NCBI GenBank assembly: GCA_035295985.1 | Contig: DATHBT010000052.1 | Coordinates: forward strand, 1-13,346 | Length of the DNA: 13,346 bases | Origin: JAIVGV01 sp035295985 | Lineage (GTDB): Bacteria; Acidobacteriota; Blastocatellia; Pyrinomonadales; Pyrinomonadaceae | Reading direction: 5' to 3' | Part shown: one piece after another, positions 7,523-13,346 of the stretch | Layout of the letters: each line of letters starts with the position of its first letter | Position numbering within the stretch: the first letter of the stretch is position 1 | The notes under the pieces: model-generated | What the model saw: the letters and a program-made list of their open reading frames with translations, nothing else | Told to the model about the DNA's origin: nothing | Database searches by the model: none | Position numbers and translations under genes: made by a program

Positions 7523-8368
7523 ATGAATTCCGCTATGCCTTCACCGCGCGCGCGCGGCCGTGCGCGTTGGGGACGGCCGCAGATCTTCTTTCTCAGCCGG
7601 GCGATCACCTGCCTCGCCGTCGCCGCCTCAATCGGCTCGCTCTTCTTACGCCCCCCCGGCCTCCTGTGGCAGGCGGCCGACGTGCTGCTGCGCGCCTACC
7701 TCATCTTCGTCGGCACGGTCATGGCGCACGAGGGCGCGCACGGCCACCTCGGCCGCACACGCGCGGCGAACTTCTGGTGGGGACGGCTCGCGCTGCTCCC
7801 CAGCATGGTTCCCTTCACGAACTTCCGCAAAACACACCACCTGCACCACGCCCACACGAACGTCCCCGGCGAAGACCCTGATCACTTCATGAAGTCGCGC
7901 AACGCCGCGGAGCTGGTGCTGCGCGCCCTCGCCATGCCGCACCAGTGGTTCTTCTGGCTGCGCAGGCGGGGCCGCATCAGGAGGGCGGACTTGATCGAGC
8001 TGGCGCTGAACTACTGCGCGATCTTCGCCGTGTACGGCGTCGTCTTAAACTTCGTCGGCCCGTCGCGGCTCTTCTGGGGCATGGCCCCGGCGCTCGTCCT
8101 GGTCTCAGTCCTCCTCTGGTATCCGTTCGCCGTCCAGACGCACGAGGGCTTCTCGACGGGCCCGGCCGAGTCGCGCTCGCACAACTACTACGGCCGCTTC
8201 ATGTACTGGTTCTCCCTGGGGCTTTCAATTCACCGCGAGCACCACTTGCGGCCGAGGCTTTCCTGGATCGAGCTGAGGGAGTACGTTGAAGAGGCCCCGG
8301 CCGGCGCGCGCGGGCGGCCGAGCCTCATGCCACGGCGCGACATACGGGCCGAGCCGCAAAGGGTATGA
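7523..8368 (+). CDS. Membrane fatty acid desaturase/hydroxylase family protein
   Basis: This 281-residue protein has the three histidine boxes of the integral-membrane di-iron desaturase/hydroxylase family. They are HEGAHGH (69-75), HHLHHAH (105-111) and HREHH (237-241). Hydrophobic segments at about 22-42, 48-68, 157-178 and 183-204 fit two membrane hairpins, with the His boxes on the cytoplasmic side. The N-terminus is short and basic (PSPRARGRARWGR). Such enzymes use O2 and electrons from a redox partner to desaturate or hydroxylate acyl chains or carotenoids. No ferredoxin or reductase gene is visible nearby. The substrate cannot be read from the sequence; the operon context suggests an acyl chain or lipid. 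Its stop overlaps the ATG of the next gene by 4 bases (ATGA, 8365-8368), indicating co-transcription and translational coupling. Family confidence is high; the exact reaction is open. Confidence 0.88.
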   Translation: MNSAMPSPRARGRARWGRPQIFFLSRAITCLAVAASIGSLFLRPPGLLWQAADVLLRAYLIFVGTVMAHEGAHGHLGRTRAANFWWGRLALLPSMVPFTNFRKTHHLHHAHTNVPGEDPDHFMKSRNAAELVLRALAMPHQWFFWLRRRGRIRRADLIELALNYCAIFAVYGVVLNFVGPSRLFWGMAPALVLVSVLLWYPFAVQTHEGFSTGPAESRSHNYYGRFMYWFSLGLSIHREHHLRPRLSWIELREYVEEAPAGARGRPSLMPRRDIRAEPQRV

Positions 8369-9624
8369 GCCGGCGGGCGGACAGCGCGGGCAGACTATCG
8401 ACGATAGATCTCCTCTTCAGCCTTCTGGACGACCAGCGGCGACCCTTCGACTTCACACTGATCTTTCACCTCCGAGAGTCGCCCGGCGTCGAGGCGCTAC
8501 GCGCCGGCGCTGCGAGCGCGAGGAACTTTTACCCCACGACCGGCTCGCGCGTCGTCAACAAACGATGGGTGCGCTTCGACGAGCCGGGCGAAGGACTCAC
8601 CGCAGTCTCTGTCCCAGACGGTGGCGACGCCGCCACCCGCATCGAGGAGTTCGTCGATGCCCCCCTCGACCTGCGCGAGCAGACGCCCGCGCGGCAGCTC
8701 TTAATAACGGACGGCACGGGCGCGGGGGCAAAGCTCGTCACGCGCTTTCACCACGCGGCGGCCGACGGGTTGAGCGCGGCGATGTGGCTCGGCCACCAGC
8801 TCCGCGTGGCTTACGGCGAGCAGCCGCCAGCGGCCGAGGCTTCGCCGTTCGAGACGCTGCCGTTGCGAACTCATCCGTCGCCGGTGAGGAGGAGCCGGTT
8901 CGCCCACGACGGCCCTTCAGACCGCCTGTGGTCTCCCGGCACACGGCCCTCGCGCACGCGCCGCTGGCTCACTATAGGTATCGCTGCCGCGGAGCTGCGC
9001 GCGGGCTGCCGCAGGGTGAGCGGGTTCACTTACAACGATCTGCTCGCCGCCTGCGCGCTCGAACTCTTCCTCCGCTGGAACCGCGAGCACGGCGCGGGGC
9101 GCGGCCAGAAGGTGGGGCTGTGGCTGCCCGTCAACATCCGCCGGCGGCCGTCCGCCGGATTCGGTAACGGCACCAGCCGGGTGCGCCTCTACCCGCGCTA
9201 CGCGGGCGCGGCCCCACTCGCCGACAAGTGCCGCGAGGTTCGCCGCCAGCTCTCGTGGTGCCTGGAGCACGGGGAGTGGGCCGTGCCTGAAAGATCGCCG
9301 CTCACGTCACTGCCCTCGTGGGCGGCCAGACCGCTCCTTCGCGCCTACGCGGGCCGCCCCGGTGTGGACATGGCGACCGCGGTCTTCTCGCACGCCGAGA
9401 GGTGGGCGGGGCCGGGCGGTGAAATCTTCCGGCACGTCGAGAAGATCGAGTGCGTCGGGCAGTTGCACGCGCGCCACCGCGTCAACATCACCGGCGCGAC
9501 CCACGCCGGCCGAACGTGGCTCACTTTCACTTACGACCCGGGCCTTCTGCCGCCCGAAGACGCGCGGCGTCTGGCCGGGATGTACGAGGAACAGATCGAG
9601 CTGGCGCGGCGGGAACTGGTGTGA
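8365..9624 (+). CDS. HHxxxDG acyltransferase (condensation / WS-DGAT / PapA-like superfamily)
   Basis: The 419-residue product has the hallmark motif FHHAAADG, with H129, H130, D134 and G135. In this superfamily the second His is the general base for acyl transfer to an alcohol or amine. The N-terminal LSTIDLLFSLLDD resembles the opening of wax ester synthase/acyltransferase-type proteins. The segment YNDLLAACALELFLRW, followed by LWLPVNIRRR and then GNGTSRVRL, matches their C-terminal half, where NDxxLA and PVxxR patterns are common. It stands alone, with no adenylation or carrier domain attached, so it is not a typical NRPS module. It starts with the ATGA overlap after the desaturase and ends with a GTGA overlap into the GH3-like gene. 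The likely role is ester or amide formation using an acyl donor (CoA, ACP or acyl-AMP derived). Donor and acceptor are unknown. Confidence 0.82.
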   Translation: MSRRADSAGRLSTIDLLFSLLDDQRRPFDFTLIFHLRESPGVEALRAGAASARNFYPTTGSRVVNKRWVRFDEPGEGLTAVSVPDGGDAATRIEEFVDAPLDLREQTPARQLLITDGTGAGAKLVTRFHHAAADGLSAAMWLGHQLRVAYGEQPPAAEASPFETLPLRTHPSPVRRSRFAHDGPSDRLWSPGTRPSRTRRWLTIGIAAAELRAGCRRVSGFTYNDLLAACALELFLRWNREHGAGRGQKVGLWLPVNIRRRPSAGFGNGTSRVRLYPRYAGAAPLADKCREVRRQLSWCLEHGEWAVPERSPLTSLPSWAARPLLRAYAGRPGVDMATAVFSHAERWAGPGGEIFRHVEKIECVGQLHARHRVNITGATHAGRTWLTFTYDPGLLPPEDARRLAGMYEEQIELARRELV

Positions 9625-11321
9625 GAGGGCTGTTCAACGACTGGTTGCGCTGGCTGATCGGACTCGGCATCAGATGGCCGGGCCTGGCGCTGTCGGCCGC
9701 GCACCTGATCAAGATCGCCGCCTTCTCGCGGAATCAGGAGCGGCTACGCAGGCGCTACAACATCAAGCCGGACACACCCGTCCTGCCCTACGGGCCGGAG
9801 ATCGAACGACTCGTCAAGAGCGCCGCCGACCGGGCCGGCGCGCGCGCGCGCCTCGCCTCGACCTCCGGCTCGACCGGCAGCCCCAAGCGCATCCTCTACA
9901 CGAAGCGACGCCTGCGCGCCGTCAGGCTGGCCTTCATCGACATGTTCGCACGCTGCTGCGTCTCGCTCCGCATCCGGCGCACGAGCCTCTACGTCTTTAG
10001 CCCCTTCGGCGGAGACGACTCGCTCACCTCCATGCTGCTCGGCGAGCGCGGGCTGCCGCCTTACCTCTCCACGCTGCAAGCGCCTTACCGCGTGCAGGGC
10101 CACCCGGCCGTGCGTCCGCTGGTCGCGGAGTACGGGGCGGCGGCCGTGCGCCTGTGGGTTCTCACGCTCGCGAACCCCGGCGTCCTCTACAGCACCAACC
10201 CCTCCACGCTCTCGACCTTCCTCGACCGCATGGCCTCGGACTGGCGACAACACTCCGCGCTGGTCAGGCGCTTCCGCCATGAGCCGGAAGCCTTCGACGC
10301 CGCGGTTCACATGATCGCCCGCCGAATAGAATCGCGCGGCAGCGCACAGCGCCTCTCCCAAATTGCGGCGAGTGATCTGCCGCTCCCCCTGCGTGTCTGC
10401 GCGCCGGCCGTCGAGGCTTACGTCTGCTGGACGGGGGGCTACGTCAAGCCGTTCCTCGACCGCCTGGCGCACCACCTCCCCCCCGAACGCTACCGGGTCG
10501 TCCCCATGTACTCCATGTCCACGGAGACTATCGAAACCGTGAGCCACTTCGACGGCGGCCAAGTGTCCTTCCTGCCCTTGGCCGGCGGCGTGTTCTACGA
10601 GTTCTTAGAGGAGGGGGCGGAGGACAGACCTGAGAACCTGCTGAGGGCGGGCCAACTTCAAGCCGGGAAAACTTACGCGATGGTGGTGAGCGACGCCTAC
10701 GGGCTGTGCCGCTACCAAACGAATGATCTCTTCCTCTGCCGCGGCTTCGTCCGCGGGCTGCCCGGCCTCGCCTTCGTGCGACGCCGCGGCCTCGAATACT
10801 CCTTCACCGGGGAGAAGCTCACGGCCGAGCAGACGGCCGCGGCGTTCCGCAGGCTGCGCGCCGAGCGCCGGGTGCTCGGCGGCGACAAATTCTTAACCTG
10901 CGTGCCGTCGCTGCCCGCGGGCGATCACGTCCCTCATTACAAACTCGTCCTCATCGACGGCGATAGTTCGTTCCCCGAATCTCTCGGCGAAGATTTGGCC
11001 GCGCGCTGCGACGAGTTGCTGTGCGAGATCAACTGTGAGTACGAGACGAAACGTTCGAGCGGGCGGCTCGGCCGGGTCAGGTTCGCGCGCGCCTCGCCCG
11101 GCGAGTTCGCGCGGAGGCTCGGCGGCCCGTCACACGCCGGCGGATGGGAGGCGCAATTCAAGTTCCTGCCGCTCTACCGGAGGACGTGGGAATCGGGCGG
11201 TGCGCCGCCCGCCCGGCCGCGGGTTGGCGTCTTCGAGGGGCAGACGGCCGGGACGTTTACGCCGCCGCACGAAGCCTCTTCAGGAGCGAACCGAAGCTCC
11301 GAAAATCGCGGCCGAGAATGA
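9621..11321 (+). CDS. GH3-like acyl-adenylating enzyme (acyl acid-amido synthetase family)
   Basis: The start is taken as GTG 9621, which overlaps the previous stop by 4 bases (GTGA). The frame is open further upstream, but that part lies inside the acyltransferase gene. The 566-residue length suits the GH3 family. The phosphate-binding motif is STSGSTGSPKRILYT (80-94). A second adenylation motif, MYSMSTE, is at 296-302. DAYGLCRYQTND (358-369) matches the GH3 pattern of a GLYRYxxGD segment, and FVRRRGLEYSFTGEK (385-399) matches the conserved FxxRxxxxxxxxGEK stretch. Characterised GH3 enzymes activate carboxylates as acyl-AMP and usually join them to amino acids; bacterial members are poorly understood. 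Here it is the last gene of a three-gene operon with an acyltransferase and a desaturase, so it probably supplies or consumes an activated acyl group. The last 21 codons overlap the convergent HAD gene and look unconserved (GTFTPPHEASSG). Confidence 0.85.
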   Translation: MRGLFNDWLRWLIGLGIRWPGLALSAAHLIKIAAFSRNQERLRRRYNIKPDTPVLPYGPEIERLVKSAADRAGARARLASTSGSTGSPKRILYTKRRLRAVRLAFIDMFARCCVSLRIRRTSLYVFSPFGGDDSLTSMLLGERGLPPYLSTLQAPYRVQGHPAVRPLVAEYGAAAVRLWVLTLANPGVLYSTNPSTLSTFLDRMASDWRQHSALVRRFRHEPEAFDAAVHMIARRIESRGSAQRLSQIAASDLPLPLRVCAPAVEAYVCWTGGYVKPFLDRLAHHLPPERYRVVPMYSMSTETIETVSHFDGGQVSFLPLAGGVFYEFLEEGAEDRPENLLRAGQLQAGKTYAMVVSDAYGLCRYQTNDLFLCRGFVRGLPGLAFVRRRGLEYSFTGEKLTAEQTAAAFRRLRAERRVLGGDKFLTCVPSLPAGDHVPHYKLVLIDGDSSFPESLGEDLAARCDELLCEINCEYETKRSSGRLGRVRFARASPGEFARRLGGPSHAGGWEAQFKFLPLYRRTWESGGAPPARPRVGVFEGQTAGTFTPPHEASSGANRSSENRGRE

Positions 11322-11910
11322 GGCACCGGCAGCCGGCGGCGCGGGCCGCGGCGTCGTCCGTGTCCACGCGGTCGCCGATGTGGAGGATGCCCGCCGCGGG
11401 GACGCGGAAGTCTGCGGCGATCAGCCCGAACGCCCTGGGGCTGGGCTTCACGTGCCCCAGCGACTCGCCGACGTAGATTGAGGCGAAGTGATCTCTGATC
11501 CCCAGGCAGTCCAGTTTGTACTCCGCCGGGTAGTCCGAGAGGACGACCTGTGGAACATTCCTCGCGGCGAAGAAGGATAGCAGTTCGGCGACGCCAGCCC
11601 GCGCCCCCGTCGCCTTAATCGCGCGGCCGTACCAGCGGACTTCCAGGTCGAGGAGGGCCTGCCGGCTGTCCGCGGCGCGCGGGGCTTCGCCGAGGATACC
11701 GCCGGCCGAGCGCGCGGCCTCGATCTCCGCGCGGTAGCGCCGCAGTGCCGCCAACTCCCCGCGCGCCGCCGGCCCCCTCCCGCGCGCCGCCTCACGCAAC
11801 AGCATCCCCGCGAGCCGCCACTTCAGACGCCTGACGGAGTAGAGCGTGCCGTCAACGTCCCAGCTCACCAGCCTGATCTGATCCGGTTGTATATTCTGCG
11901 CGCGGCTCAA
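11257..11910 (-). CDS. HAD-superfamily hydrolase (phosphatase-like)
   Basis: The 217-residue protein has all four HAD motifs. Motif I is WDVDGTLY, with nucleophile D18 and D20. Motif II is VVLSDYP, with S125. Motif III is K155 in GHVKPSP. Motif IV is HIGDRVDTDD, with D180 and D185. The segment between motifs I and II (about 25-110) is helical and Arg/Ala-rich, fitting a type I (C1) cap, as in phosphoglycolate phosphatase- or haloacid dehalogenase-like members. The substrate is most likely a small phosphorylated metabolite but cannot be named. The start is uncertain: the first usable codon is TTG 11910, with the weak purine stretch GGTGAG just upstream, while a GTG at codon 15 (V15) would sit too close to motif I. 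The gene faces the GH3-like gene and overlaps its 3' end by 65 bases, so the two probably belong to separate transcripts. Confidence 0.88.
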   Translation of the reverse strand: MSRAQNIQPDQIRLVSWDVDGTLYSVRRLKWRLAGMLLREAARGRGPAARGELAALRRYRAEIEAARSAGGILGEAPRAADSRQALLDLEVRWYGRAIKATGARAGVAELLSFFAARNVPQVVLSDYPAEYKLDCLGIRDHFASIYVGESLGHVKPSPRAFGLIAADFRVPAAGILHIGDRVDTDDAAARAAGCRCLILGRDFRSFGSLLKRLRAAA

Positions 11911-12225
11911 GGCGGCTCACCGCCGGCGGCTATTACGCCGGCCCCGGCGCGGGTTAGAATACACGTAAACCGGGTCGCCCGCGTGCCCTCCCGAACCGGC
12001 GCGACGTTTCGCGGCTAACCAAGTTCTGCCTGATCCTTCAAGAGTGCGGCGGCGGTTCAACGCCATGCTTCGAGCCTCTTCGTTCTCAGCCGGCCGGTTC
12101 GTTTATCACGCCCCGCCGCCTTCGGCGACGGCAATAACGAAAGCCGTAATTTACGGCGCCCGCCGCGTCGGATTCTGCGTACTTTTACTTCGGGCGAGGC
12201 CGGGCCTGACCGCGCCCGCACGGCC
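11911..12225. other. Intergenic region between divergent HAD and kinase-helicase genes
   Basis: This stretch of 315 bases must hold the promoters of both divergent genes. I see no confident -35/-10 pair on either strand. It is richer in A and T than the flanking genes in places (around 11953-11970 and 12130-12190). It has a perfect palindrome (12143-12157) and a short hairpin CGCGA/TCGCG (12000-12013). A 61-codon frame at 12044-12229 has no recognisable protein features. Confidence 0.5.
12143..12157. promoter_or_regulatory. Perfect palindrome, possible operator
   Basis: GCCGTAATTTACGGC has 7-bp arms around a single central base and an AT core. It stands out from the GC-rich surroundings and lies 68 bases upstream of the kinase-helicase start codon. 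The size and symmetry fit a site for a dimeric regulator. No specific regulator is recognised. Confidence 0.35.

Positions 12226-13346
<1,121 letters not shown>

Noticed and set aside
8286..9167. Plus-strand frame of 293 codons overlapping the desaturase and acyltransferase
   Set aside because: It is an out-of-frame, Arg-rich product; the HHxxxDG frame has the conserved motifs.
9450..9620. N-terminal extension of the GH3-like frame
   Set aside because: It overlaps conserved sequence of the acyltransferase, and its translation is Arg/Ala-rich without features. GTG 9621 gives a normal family length and a GTGA overlap.
9744..10562. Minus-strand frame of 272 codons
   Set aside because: It is antisense to the GH3-like gene, with biased composition and no motifs.
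11956..11961. TATTCT on the minus strand as a -10 box for the HAD gene
   Set aside because: No acceptable -35 hexamer occurs at 16-18 bases upstream, so it was not listed as a promoter.

Overview
The window is GC-rich DNA, tightly packed with genes and showing a strong G/C preference at third codon positions. There are no rRNA, tRNA, CRISPR or recognisable IS genes. The mix points to a soil-type bacterium with many large secreted proteins and Hanks-type kinases. It includes two big secreted zinc metallopeptidases with PKD-, cadherin- and fibronectin-like modules, a bacterial GH3 enzyme, and a kinase with an Acidobacteriota-like activation segment. Acidobacteriota (perhaps Blastocatellia) is my best guess. 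That assignment is inference from gene content only.

Layout. (1) 2-3652 (+): the 3' part of a reprolysin-like (M12B-type) metallopeptidase cut by the left window edge, followed by a 19-bp hairpin. (2) 3784-6996 (+): a fungalysin-like (M36-type) secreted metallopeptidase with its own strong ribosome binding site. (3) 6997-7522: a hairpin lying between convergent genes, a possible small exported protein on the minus strand, a cluster of competing inverted repeats, and a leader with two hairpins. (4) 7523-11321 (+): a three-gene operon joined by 4-base start/stop overlaps, encoding a membrane desaturase/hydroxylase, an HHxxxDG acyltransferase and a GH3-like acyl-adenylating enzyme. (5) 11257-11910 (-): a HAD-family hydrolase that converges on the operon and overlaps its last gene by 65 bases. 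(6) 11911-12225: an intergenic region containing a perfect palindrome. (7) 12226 to the right edge (+): a Hanks-type Ser/Thr kinase domain that runs in one frame, without a stop, into the start of a UvrD/Rep-type superfamily 1 helicase domain.

How the genes may work together. The two peptidases look like separately transcribed exported degradative enzymes. The desaturase-acyltransferase-GH3 set looks like a compact acyl-tailoring pathway. The GH3 enzyme could activate a carboxylate as acyl-AMP, the HHxxxDG enzyme could transfer or condense an acyl group, and the di-iron membrane enzyme could desaturate or hydroxylate the lipid part. No carrier protein or thioesterase is visible beside them. 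The product is unknown.

The two most promising items are this operon and the kinase-helicase fusion. The fusion suggests a phosphorylation-linked DNA-processing enzyme. Its helicase half lies mostly outside the window, so its completeness cannot be judged here.
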